A stretch of DNA of 27,466 bases from an uncultured Solirubrobacteraceae bacterium. Lineage in GTDB: Bacteria > Actinomycetota > Thermoleophilia > Solirubrobacterales > Solirubrobacteraceae. The notes beneath the pieces were generated by a model. The model was not told the DNA's origin. It did no database searches and saw only the letters and a program-made list of their open reading frames with translations. Every line of letters begins with the position of its first letter. The stretch's first letter is position 1. Of the stretch, positions 20,878-27,466 are shown one piece after another. The position numbers were made by a program, and so were the translations under genes. The stretch spans positions 1 to 27,466 of the forward strand of contig CATPBV010000050.1 of assembly GCA_955652345.1 (NCBI GenBank). Direction: 5' to 3'.

Positions 20878-22512
20878 TCAAGCGGTCGCGACCGCGGCGG
20901 CCTCGCGCAGGCCGAGCTCCTCGATCGCCGTCTCGCGCATCTTGAACTTCTGAACCTTGCCGGTGACCGTCATCGGGAAGGAGTCGACGAACTTCACGTA
21001 GCGCGGCACCTTGAAGTGCGCGATCCGCCCGCGGCAGAACTCGCGGAGCTCCTCCGCGGTGAGCTGACTGCCGGAGCGCACCACGACCCAAGCCATCAGC
21101 TCCTCGCCGTAGCGCTCGTCCGGAACCCCGACGACCTGCACGTCGGCGATCGCCTGGTGCGTGTACAGGAACTCCTCGATCTCGCGTGGATACACGTTCT
21201 CGCCCCCGCGGATCACCATGTCCTTGATCCGCCCCACCACACGGATGTAGCCGTCGTCGTCAAGCGTCGCGAGATCGCCGGTGTGCATCCAGCGCTGGGA
21301 GTCGATCGCCTCTGCGGTGCGCTCGGGCTCGTTCCAGTAACCGCGCATCACGGCATAGCCACGGGCGCAGAACTCACCGGGCTCGCCGCGGGGCGCCGTC
21401 CGGCCGGTGTCGGGATCGACGATCTTGATCTCCACGTGCGGCATCACCTGGCCGACGGTCCCGCACCGGTGCTCGAGCGTGTCCTCGCGGCGGACCAGGG
21501 TGGTGACCGGGGATGTCTCGGTCATCCCGAAGGCGATGCTGACCTCGGCGATGCCCATCTCGTCGTTGACGCGCTTCATCACCTCGACCGGGCACGGAGA
21601 GCCGGCCATGATGCCCGTGCGCAACGAGTCTAAGTCGAACTCGCGGAAGCGCTCGTGACCCAGCATCGCGATGAACATCGTCGGCACGCCGTACAGGCTC
21701 GTGCAGCGCTCCTGCGCGCAAGCGGCGAGCGTCGCCTCGGGGTCGAACGTCTCCGCGGGGTACACGATGCAGGCTGCGTGCGTGGTCGCTCCGAGGTTGC
21801 CGATCACCATCCCGAAGCAGTGGTAGAGCGGAACCGGGATGCACACTCGGTCTTGCTCGCTGTAGCCGAGCAGCTGGGCGATGAAATAAGCGTTGTTGAG
21901 GATGTTGTGGTGGGTCAGGGTGGCGCCCTTGGGGAAGCCGGTCGTGCCGCTCGTGTACTGGATGTTGATCGGCTCGTCGAAGTCGAGCTCGTGCTGCACG
22001 GCGCGGAGCCTGTCGAGCGGTAGCTCGGCTCCGGCAAGCTCCTCCCACGGCTCCGTGTCGAAGAAGATCGCCCGCTCCAGCGACGGCAGGCTCGGGCGCA
22101 CCTCCTCGGTCATCGCGACGAAGTCGCTGCCCCTGCACTCCGGCGCAGCGATCAGCCAGCGACACCCCGAGTGGCCGAGGGCGTACTGAAGCTCAGTCGG
22201 TCGGTACGCCGGGTTGATGTTTACGAGGATCACGCCGAGCTTCGCTGTTGCGTACTGGACGAGCGCCCACTCGGCGCAATTAGGGCTCCAGACGCCGACG
22301 CGATCGCCCTTGCGCAGGCCCGCCTCGAAGATTCCGCCAGCCAGCCGGTCTACCGCCCGGCCCAGCTGCGAATACGTGTAGCGGACGCCCTGGTGGCGGG
22401 ACACGAGTGCCTCCGCGTCGGGGTGGCGCTCCACGATCCGGTCGAAGTTGTGGCCGATCGTCTCGCCGAGCAGCGGCTCCGGGAAGGCTCCGTGGGCGTA
22501 GGACAGCATCAT
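20878..22512 (-). CDS. Acyl-CoA synthetase / fatty-acid-CoA ligase (AMP-binding family)
   Basis: ANL-superfamily ligase that activates a carboxylic acid (probably a medium- or long-chain fatty acid) with ATP to an acyl-adenylate and then the CoA thioester. ATP-binding loop YTSGTTGFPKGA at residues 186-197, FGMTETSP motif, WMHTGDLATLDDDGYIRVVGRIKDMVIRGGENVYPREIEE core, and the C-terminal catalytic lysine in MTVTGKVQKFK. The 544-aa length is normal. Start is the first of two adjacent ATG codons (22512 or 22509), with TGAGG close upstream. Convergent with the CMD/AhpD-like gene across 12 bp. Confidence 0.93.
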   Translation of the reverse strand: MMLSYAHGAFPEPLLGETIGHNFDRIVERHPDAEALVSRHQGVRYTYSQLGRAVDRLAGGIFEAGLRKGDRVGVWSPNCAEWALVQYATAKLGVILVNINPAYRPTELQYALGHSGCRWLIAAPECRGSDFVAMTEEVRPSLPSLERAIFFDTEPWEELAGAELPLDRLRAVQHELDFDEPINIQYTSGTTGFPKGATLTHHNILNNAYFIAQLLGYSEQDRVCIPVPLYHCFGMVIGNLGATTHAACIVYPAETFDPEATLAACAQERCTSLYGVPTMFIAMLGHERFREFDLDSLRTGIMAGSPCPVEVMKRVNDEMGIAEVSIAFGMTETSPVTTLVRREDTLEHRCGTVGQVMPHVEIKIVDPDTGRTAPRGEPGEFCARGYAVMRGYWNEPERTAEAIDSQRWMHTGDLATLDDDGYIRVVGRIKDMVIRGGENVYPREIEEFLYTHQAIADVQVVGVPDERYGEELMAWVVVRSGSQLTAEELREFCRGRIAHFKVPRYVKFVDSFPMTVTGKVQKFKMRETAIEELGLREAAAVATA

Positions 22513-22550
22513 CGCCTCAGGTTGGTCGCGATGCTACTCCCGCGATTCAA

Positions 22551-22556
22551 TAGCGT
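22551..22556 (+). promoter_or_regulatory. Possible -10 element (TAGCGT) for the SDR-like gene
   Basis: TAGCGT lies 8 nt before the GTG at 22565, with no ribosome site. Tentative leaderless promoter in the 52-bp divergent gap with the acyl-CoA ligase gene. Confidence 0.25.
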
Positions 22557-22564
22557 GTCGCGCG

Positions 22565-23056
22565 GTGACGGTGCTTCGCGAGCAGCTGCTGGTCGGCAGG
22601 ACCGTCGCGCTGCGCGGGTCAGTGACCGCCGCCGTTCGCGAAGCGATTGGGGCGTTGGGGGCGGCGGTCGATGGCGATCAGCCGCGGATCCTGGTGTACG
22701 ACGCCGCGGGGGAGTTCGAAGGTGGGGGACGGGACGGGCTGCGGGCCGCCACCGACGGCGCGTGGGACGCGATTCTCGAGGTGGCGATCCCGTGGGCGGC
22801 GCCGGAGCCGGGTGGCGTAACGCAGGTCGTGCTGATCGCTCCTCGGCCGGACACCGGGCCGTTTGCGACCGCGGCGGCGGCCGCGCTGGAGAACCTCGCG
22901 CGGACCCTGTCGGTGGAATGGGCGCGGTATGCGGTCACGGCGACTGTGATCGTGCCCGGCGGGGCGGCGGCCGACGAACACGTCGCTGAGCTTGTGTGCT
23001 TCCTCGCGTCCTCGGCGGGGGACTACCTCAGCGGCTGCCGGTTCGGGCTCGGCTAG
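22565..23056 (+). CDS. Degenerate short-chain dehydrogenase-like protein (163 aa)
   Basis: Shows SDR-like traits without the catalytic set. The middle ATAAAAALENLARTLSVEWARYAVTATVIVPG mimics the SDR helix after the active site and the next strand; the end VAELVCFLASSAGDYLSGCRFGLG matches the classic SDR C-terminus (FLAS..A.Y..G). But the TGxxxGxG cofactor loop is replaced (LLVGRTVALRGSVTAAV), the YxxxK motif is missing, and the length is about 90 residues short of a normal SDR. Probably non-catalytic or a remodelled fragment. GTG start at 22565. Its stop directly abuts the cupin stop on the other strand. Confidence 0.65.
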   Translation: MTVLREQLLVGRTVALRGSVTAAVREAIGALGAAVDGDQPRILVYDAAGEFEGGGRDGLRAATDGAWDAILEVAIPWAAPEPGGVTQVVLIAPRPDTGPFATAAAAALENLARTLSVEWARYAVTATVIVPGGAAADEHVAELVCFLASSAGDYLSGCRFGLG

Positions 23057-23431
23057 CTAGCCCGCGGCCCACGGGACGACGACGGCGTCCTCGTGGGGCG
23101 AGTCGCGGGCGACCACGTACTCAGCGGCCTCGCTGTCCGAGAGATTCTCGAGCACGTGCGTCTCCCGCGGCGGGACGTATACGAGGTCGCGGGGCTCGAG
23201 CGTCAGCTCCTGCTCGAGGTGGTCGCCCCACTTCACGCGCAGCGAACCCGACAGCATGTACACGGCGCTCTCGCAGCCCTCGTGGTAGTGCGGGCGCGAC
23301 TGCGCTCCCGGCGGCACGCGGAACACGGCCATATAGATGTTCTGCGCTCCGGTCGTCGCCTGCGAGATCTCGGAGCCGCCGACCACGCCCCGAGGCACGT
23401 CGCGCGCCTCGCCGGGCTTGACGACCTTCAT
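23057..23431 (-). CDS. Cupin-domain protein
   Basis: Small beta-barrel protein of 124 aa. Cupin motif 1 is visible as PPGAQSRPHYHEGCESAVYMLSG (His-x-His plus Glu), motif 2 as VYVPPRETHVLENLSD with the His ligand, so a metal site is plausible. Function unknown; single-cupin proteins range from isomerases to sensors. ATG 23431 gives a natural start (MKVVKPGEARDV); a GTG at 23446 would add five residues. Last gene of the minus-strand run that begins with the acyl-CoA dehydrogenase; stop abuts the SDR-like gene's stop. Confidence 0.85.
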   Translation of the reverse strand: MKVVKPGEARDVPRGVVGGSEISQATTGAQNIYMAVFRVPPGAQSRPHYHEGCESAVYMLSGSLRVKWGDHLEQELTLEPRDLVYVPPRETHVLENLSDSEAAEYVVARDSPHEDAVVVPWAAG

Positions 23432-23470
23432 CGATCGCGACCGCACGTCGAGGTCCGCATGGGCGCGAGT

Positions 23471-24412
23471 CTATCGCTGCTCGGGCGGCGCGATCTCGAT
23501 CTGGAGCGGCGCTTGGGGCGCCGCGTCATGGTCGACCTGGAGCGTTACGTGGTGAAGATCGAACCGCTCCTCGAGCACTCGCTGAAGCGCGCGGCGGCGC
23601 TCGTGGCAGTCGTCCCCCGCCTCCACGACGACGTGCGCAGACAGCGCCGGAAACCCGGATGTGACCTCCCAAATGTGGAGATCGTGCACCTGCACCACGC
23701 CCGGCTGCTCGGCGAGCAGGGCTCCGATCTCGTTGGGGTCGAGCCCTGCAGGCGAGGCTTCCATGAACACGCGTCCGGATGCCTTCAGCAGCCCGTATGC
23801 CGCGTACAGCATCACTGCCGCAATCACAAGCGACGCGATCGGGTCCGCGCGCTGCAGGCCCGTGGCGAGGATCACGACCGCTGCAGCGGCGGTCGCGGCG
23901 AACCCATACAGGTCGGTGAGGATGTGGCGGTAGGAGCCCTCCACGCTGAGGCTGCGCGTTCGGCCGCCGCCCGCCAGGATCCGCGCGGCAATGAGGTTCA
24001 CGGCCACGCCCGCGAGTGCGACGGCGAGGACAGTCGCCGCGTCGACCTTCGGGGGCGATACGAGCCGCCCGATCGCGCCGTAGACGATGAACGCCGCAAG
24101 GATCAGCAGCGTCAATCCGTTCACCTGCGCGCTGAAGATCTCAGCGCGCCCAAGGCCAAAGGTCATCGAACCACCGGCTGGCTTGGCGGCCAGCCGCGCT
24201 GCCGTCAGCGACAGCGCGAGCGCGACCGCGTCGGTCAGCATGTGCGCCGCGTCGGAGAGCAGCGCAAGCGAGGACGCGAGGATGCCCGCCACGACCTCGC
24301 CCGCCATGAACACGAGGATCAGCGCCAGGGCGGTGGCCAACGCGCGCCGGTCGGCCTCGCGCCCGCCGTGGACGTGCGCTCCGCCTGCGCCGCCAGCGTG
24401 CCCGTGCGACAT
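23471..24412 (-). CDS. Cation diffusion facilitator (CDF) metal exporter
   Basis: Proton-driven efflux of Zn2+, Co2+ or similar, in the cytoplasmic membrane. Six hydrophobic helices; the metal site residues are in helix 2 (D54, H57, D61 in SDAAHMLTD) and helix 5 (H163, D167 in YRHILTD); the cytoplasmic C-terminal domain carries VHDLHIWEVTSG. A His-rich N-terminus (HGHAGGAGGAHVHGG) is usual for Zn exporters of the CzcD/ZitB group. ATG at 24412, 9 bp after the YqgE/AlgH stop, so translationally close. It complements the ZIP importer at 7156 in metal balance, though the two are 16 kb apart. Confidence 0.93.
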   Translation of the reverse strand: MSHGHAGGAGGAHVHGGREADRRALATALALILVFMAGEVVAGILASSLALLSDAAHMLTDAVALALSLTAARLAAKPAGGSMTFGLGRAEIFSAQVNGLTLLILAAFIVYGAIGRLVSPPKVDAATVLAVALAGVAVNLIAARILAGGGRTRSLSVEGSYRHILTDLYGFAATAAAAVVILATGLQRADPIASLVIAAVMLYAAYGLLKASGRVFMEASPAGLDPNEIGALLAEQPGVVQVHDLHIWEVTSGFPALSAHVVVEAGDDCHERRRALQRVLEERFDLHHVTLQVDHDAAPQAPLQIEIAPPEQR

Positions 24413-24421
24413 GACCCGAAT

Positions 24422-24961
24422 CTAGTTCATCGACGGGTCCGCGGGCATCCGCGCGATCAGCGCGTAGCTTCCGCCCTTGCGGGTCAACACCCGGGACCAG
24501 AGCGCAAGCGGCTCGGACGCGAATGCGTCGTCGAATCTCGCCGGCTCGGTGATCCAGTCGCCGCGCTCGATCTCGGCGTCGAGCTGTCCCGGGCCCCATC
24601 CGGCGTGGCCGGCGAATGCCCGACCCCTCCGCACTCCCGCAGCCGGATCATCGCTCGTCCCAAGGACACCGACGTCGTCGAAGGCGAGCAGCGCCGCATC
24701 GTCAGGGTCCTCGAAATGGGCAAGGACCATCATCGCCGACGGCTGCACGGGCCCCCCGATGAAGACGGGCTCGTCGAGCGAGAGCAGATCCTCGAGCTGG
24801 GGCACCGCTTCGCCGACGGTCGTCTCGGAGGGACGGTTCAGCACCAGCCCGAGCGCGCCCTCGTCGCTGTGCTCGACGATCAGCACGACCGTGCGCCAGA
24901 AGTTGGGGTCGAGCAGCGCGGGTCCGGCGATCAGCAGCTGTCCCTTGGCGGAGTCGTCCAT
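24422..24961 (-). CDS. YqgE/AlgH family protein (UPF0301)
   Basis: A 179-aa cytosolic protein. Family signature near the N-terminus: KGQLLIAGPALLDPNFWRTV, then EHSDEGALGLVLNRPSE, VFIGGPVQP, and GHAGWGPGQLDAEIERGDW. AlgH was named from alginate regulation in Pseudomonas but the molecular function remains unsettled. The ATG begins on the base right after the acyl-CoA dehydrogenase stop codon (TAG-ATG), which strongly suggests co-translation. Confidence 0.92.
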   Translation of the reverse strand: MDDSAKGQLLIAGPALLDPNFWRTVVLIVEHSDEGALGLVLNRPSETTVGEAVPQLEDLLSLDEPVFIGGPVQPSAMMVLAHFEDPDDAALLAFDDVGVLGTSDDPAAGVRRGRAFAGHAGWGPGQLDAEIERGDWITEPARFDDAFASEPLALWSRVLTRKGGSYALIARMPADPSMN

Positions 24962-26119
24962 CTATAGCCCCAGGGCTCGCCCGAGGATCTCCCTCATGAT
25001 CTCGTCCGTTCCGCCGCCGATCGGGCCAAGGCGGGCGTCGCGGGCGGCTCGCTCGATCCCACTCTCGACCATATACCCGGCCGGGCCCTGGATCTGAACG
25101 CAGGCGTCCATCACCTCAAACGCCGCTCGCTGGGTCGCGAGCTTCGCGATCGTGACCTCGCGCACCGCGTCCTCGCCTGCAAGGTAGGTTCGCAGCGCCG
25201 AGTAGGTGACGCTGCGCCCGGCTTCGATCGTGGTGGCGATCTCGGCGAGCTGATGGCGGACCGCCTGGCGCTCGCCGGTAGCTCTGCTCGCCGTAACGAA
25301 CGCGAGCGTCCGCTCGAACGCGACCTGCATCGCTCCAATCGCTCCCAGGGCCATGATCAGCCGCTCCCACGCGAAGTTGGCCATGATCAGGTAGAAGCCG
25401 GCGCCCTCTTCGCCCAGCCGATGCTCCTCGGGGACGAACACCTCGTCGAAGCTGATCAAGGCCGTATCCGACGCATGCCAGCCAAGTTTCTCGAGCGGCT
25501 GCGAGCTCACTCCGGGACCGCGCTCGACGATCAGCAGCGAGAGGCCACGGTGTCCCTCGTGGCTTGTGCGCACGGCGGTGACCAGGAAGTGGGCGCGCAC
25601 GCCGCCGGTGATGAACGCCTTGGAGCCGCTGACGAGGTAGCCGCCGTCGACACGAGTCGCGGTGGTGCGGATCGAGGCGACGTCCGATCCGGCGCCGGGC
25701 TCGGTGATCGCCAGCGCTCCGATCCGCTCCCCGCGGATCCCCGGGACGAGGTAGCTGCGCTTCTGCTCGTCGGTCCCGAACTTCCAGATCGGTGGCAGAG
25801 CGATCCCCGTGTGCGCCCCGGTCCCCGCCGCAAGACCCCCCGACCCACACCGGGCGAGCTCCTCGGCGAAAACGGCATCCGCGACGAGGTCATCGCGGCC
25901 GCCGTACTCGGTCGGGAACTTCAGCCCGAGGTATCCGCGCTCGGCGAGCTGCCCGAACACCTCGTTCGGAAACGAGCGCGCCTGCTCCCACTCGGCAGCC
26001 CGGGGAAACAGCTCCTGCTCGACGAAGCTACGGACCTCCACACGGAACGTTTCGTGCTCGTCGGTGAACGGTGGAATCGGGCGTCTTCCGTTCGTGGCGA
26101 GCTCTCTCATCTCGGGCAT
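24962..26119 (-). CDS. Acyl-CoA dehydrogenase
   Basis: FAD enzyme making the alpha-beta double bond in acyl-CoA. Visible: EYGGRDDLVADAVFAEELAR, ALAITEPGAGSDVASIRTTA (substrate/FAD loop), GSKAFITGG, the C-terminal QIQGPAGYMVESGIERAARDA and GTDEIMREILGR tail. The catalytic Glu is in the C-terminal helix region. 385 aa from ATG 26119 is the usual length; the frame continues to 26269 but adds unrelated residues. TACGTT lies 8 nt before this ATG. First gene of a minus-strand operon with YqgE/AlgH, CDF and cupin genes. Confidence 0.92.
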   Translation of the reverse strand: MPEMRELATNGRRPIPPFTDEHETFRVEVRSFVEQELFPRAAEWEQARSFPNEVFGQLAERGYLGLKFPTEYGGRDDLVADAVFAEELARCGSGGLAAGTGAHTGIALPPIWKFGTDEQKRSYLVPGIRGERIGALAITEPGAGSDVASIRTTATRVDGGYLVSGSKAFITGGVRAHFLVTAVRTSHEGHRGLSLLIVERGPGVSSQPLEKLGWHASDTALISFDEVFVPEEHRLGEEGAGFYLIMANFAWERLIMALGAIGAMQVAFERTLAFVTASRATGERQAVRHQLAEIATTIEAGRSVTYSALRTYLAGEDAVREVTIAKLATQRAAFEVMDACVQIQGPAGYMVESGIERAARDARLGPIGGGTDEIMREILGRALGL

Positions 26120-26127
26120 GTTTACGG

Positions 26128-26133
26128 AACGTA
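26128..26133 (-). promoter_or_regulatory. Possible -10 element (TACGTT) for the acyl-CoA dehydrogenase operon
   Basis: On the minus strand TACGTT is 8 nt upstream of the ATG at 26119, with no Shine-Dalgarno; supports the shorter start. Confidence 0.35.
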
Positions 26134-26247
26134 CCGGTGCATCGTGGCGAGACTCACGCGCCGCTGCGGGCTGAACGCGGGCACTTGCGACGGTCCACGG
26201 TGACTGCGATGCTGTATCGCGAACGCCGGGAACCGCGAGGAGGAGCC

Positions 26248-26433
26248 ATGTACGGACCACCACCACCACTTCAGCTCAAGGCGGAGACCCGTAGGGCAGA
26301 GGCCGAGTTGGGTGATTCCCATCAGCAAGCGTACGACCACGAGCCTCGCGACCGCTCGGGCCCTGTTCGGCGGATCGTTGCCAGGTGGCGCCGACGCCAC
26401 GAACGTCCGGCTTCCAAGACTCGGCGCGGGTAG
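26248..26433 (+). CDS. Small basic hypothetical protein (61 aa)
   Basis: Begins with ATG after a very strong ribosome site (GAGGAGGAGCC-ATG). The product starts MYGPPPPLQLKAETRR, has an acidic middle and ends with an Arg-rich stretch (RRIVARWRRRHERP). No family recognised. It is divergent from the acyl-CoA dehydrogenase operon and converges with the FkbM gene across about 31 bp. The ribosome site is the best in the window, which argues for a real gene despite its size. Confidence 0.6.
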   Translation: MYGPPPPLQLKAETRRAEAELGDSHQQAYDHEPRDRSGPVRRIVARWRRRHERPASKTRRG

Positions 26434-26464
26434 CCGGTCCCGCGTCGACGGGCCTCCACGCACT

Positions 26465-27226
26465 TCACATCTCGAGGCGAGCGGCCACCCGGTGGCGGTA
26501 GCGCCCGGAGATGAACACGTAGTTCCCGTCGTGTCCGCGTGAGACGTCAGCGTCACGCAGGCGCCCGCCCTCCAGTCGGGTGATCGAGTAGCCGTGTGCT
26601 CGCATCAGCTCGACCAGCTCGGCCGGCTCGATCCCGTAGCGCTCCCGTAGTAGACCCCTGCCGACCTCGCAGACGACCGTCGGCTGCTGCTCGGAGAGGA
26701 TCCGGTCGGCGCCGCGCAGCACGAACAGCTCGGCGCCCTCGACATCGGCCTTGACGAGCGAGACGTTGGTCTGGGTGACCGCCGCGTCGAGCGGGAAGGT
26801 CGGCGCTTCGACGGTCAGCCAGCCCTCCGTGGGCTCGATCCCGGACATGTGGGCGAGCCCCGCGATCGGTGGTTCGCCGGGACCGGCCGCCGGGATCCGG
26901 AACGTGGTCGTCTCGTGTCGCTCGCCATATCCAGCTTCGTGGATCTCAACGGCGTGGCTCACGCCGAGGAGCTTCACGATCCGTCGCAGCGAGCGCGCAG
27001 TAGGGGGTATCGGCTCGAACGCGATGACGCGTCCGCCTGGTGCGAGCGCCCGCGCGAGGTGCCAGCACCAGAGGCCGTAGTTGGCGCCCACGTCGACCGC
27101 AGTCTCACCCGGAGCGACGAGCTCTGGGATCAGGCGGAGCTCGAGCTCGGTCCAGGCGCCCCCGCGGATCTCGAGGGCCTTCGAAACGGTCAGCGCGACG
27201 TCGTACAGGGCCGGAGCATCGAGCAA
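26465..27226 (-). CDS. FkbM-family methyltransferase
   Basis: S-adenosylmethionine-dependent methyltransferase of 253 aa. SAM-binding motif I is AVDVGANYGLWCWHLAR, motif II VIAFEPIPPTA, then the family segment VSLVKADVEGAELFVLRGA. FkbM-type enzymes O-methylate sugars or polyketides; the substrate here is unknown and no glycosyltransferase is adjacent. The first usable start is TTG 27226 with residues LLDAPALYDVALTVSKALEIRGG; the open frame has KRR just upstream, so the true start may be slightly earlier at an unusual codon. It sits 25 bp after the partial acyl-CoA dehydrogenase on the same strand. Confidence 0.85.
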   Translation of the reverse strand: MLDAPALYDVALTVSKALEIRGGAWTELELRLIPELVAPGETAVDVGANYGLWCWHLARALAPGGRVIAFEPIPPTARSLRRIVKLLGVSHAVEIHEAGYGERHETTTFRIPAAGPGEPPIAGLAHMSGIEPTEGWLTVEAPTFPLDAAVTQTNVSLVKADVEGAELFVLRGADRILSEQQPTVVCEVGRGLLRERYGIEPAELVELMRAHGYSITRLEGGRLRDADVSRGHDGNYVFISGRYRHRVAARLEM

Positions 27227-27251
27227 GCGCCGCTTGATTGCGTGCTTGGCG

Positions 27252-27466
27252 CTAGAGATCGTATGAGCGCCCGATCAGGTCGAGCATGATCTCGTCGGTG
27301 CCGGCGCCGATCCGGTTGAGCCGAACGTCGCGGTAGGCGCGCTCGATTTCGTACTCCTTCATGTAGCCGTAGCCGCCGAGGATCTGAACGCACTCATCGG
27401 CGACCTCGCAGGCGACACGCGAAGCAAACAGCTTCGCCATCGTTATCTCGCGCACCGGGTACTCAC
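27252..27466 (-). CDS. Acyl-CoA dehydrogenase, C-terminal part (truncated by window edge)
   Basis: The frame is open to the window end and encodes the last ~70 residues of an acyl-CoA dehydrogenase: EITMAKLFASRVACEVADEC, VQILGGYGYMKEYEIERAYR and GTDEIMLDLIGRSYDL. It is a different paralogue from the one at 24962-26119, whose tail has the same plan (VQIQGPAGYMVESGIERAAR, GTDEIMREILGRALGL). The rest lies outside the window. Confidence 0.9.
   Translation of the reverse strand, partial: EYPVREITMAKLFASRVACEVADECVQILGGYGYMKEYEIERAYRDVRLNRIGAGTDEIMLDLIGRSYDL

Noticed and set aside
23093..24967. 624-aa open frame on the plus strand across the cupin, CDF and YqgE/AlgH genes
   Set aside because: Runs antisense through three well-supported genes, Arg/His-rich, no motif; a GC-rich shadow.
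1..27466. tRNA, rRNA, CRISPR array, insertion sequence or prophage
   Set aside because: No conserved RNA motifs, regularly spaced repeats, transposase or integrase sequences were seen in either strand.

Overview
The window is a gene-dense, high-GC (roughly two-thirds G+C) piece of bacterial chromosome. Codon use, frequent GTG/TTG starts, the GH15 enzyme, the glycine-rich one-piece sigma/anti-sigma protein and the metabolic mix point to an actinobacterium, most likely class Thermoleophilia (Solirubrobacterales or Gaiellales-like). That is my inference from protein style, not a database result. I see no rRNA, tRNA, CRISPR, transposase or phage gene. No stretch above 300 bp lacks a gene; the longest gap between well-supported genes is 16733-17021.

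Layout: (1) 1-3.4 kb: 3' part of an LACTB2-like metallo-hydrolase, converging on a Leu/Val-type amino-acid dehydrogenase that follows a membrane-anchored ECF sigma factor. (2) 3.4-7.0 kb: gamma-aminobutyraldehyde-type dehydrogenase, divergent CcdA thiol-disulfide transporter, MFS exporter. (3) 7.0-9.2 kb: ZIP metal transporter behind two TTAGG-N4-CCTAA operators, then a PadR regulator with a textbook promoter/operator and its translationally coupled HAAS-like membrane protein. (4) 9.3-14.7 kb: GH15 glucoamylase/trehalase, FMN-binding PPOX-family protein, NUDIX hydrolase, divergent rubredoxin plus lipoprotein phospholipase C/phosphatase. (5) 14.7-18.0 kb: bioF-bioD, a possible small ORF, an enoyl-CoA hydratase-family protein and a 70-aa free-standing biotin carrier, so biotin synthesis sits beside a biotin user. 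(6) 18.1-20.9 kb: conserved unknown, tandem UPF0145/YbjQ protein, PlsC-type acyltransferase, and a CMD/AhpD-like gene with an in-frame TGA. (7) 20.9-27.5 kb: acyl-CoA synthetase, degenerate SDR-like protein, an operon of acyl-CoA dehydrogenase, YqgE/AlgH protein, CDF metal exporter and cupin, a 61-aa protein, an FkbM methyltransferase, and the 3' end of a second acyl-CoA dehydrogenase.

The most striking observation is the CMD/AhpD-like gene at 20278-20865. A TGA replaces exactly the second cysteine of a CxxC redox motif and the frame stays intact for 115 further codons, so it is a candidate CxxU selenoprotein. Next is the BioF homologue, which has methionine where the PLP-binding lysine should be. 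Metal-homeostasis genes (ZIP importer with DtxR/MntR-like operators, CDF exporter, rubredoxin) and lipid genes (acyltransferase, acyl-CoA ligase, two acyl-CoA dehydrogenases, enoyl-CoA hydratase, biotin carrier) recur. Many genes have TANNNT 6-11 nt before the start codon and no Shine-Dalgarno sequence, which suggests widespread leaderless transcription.
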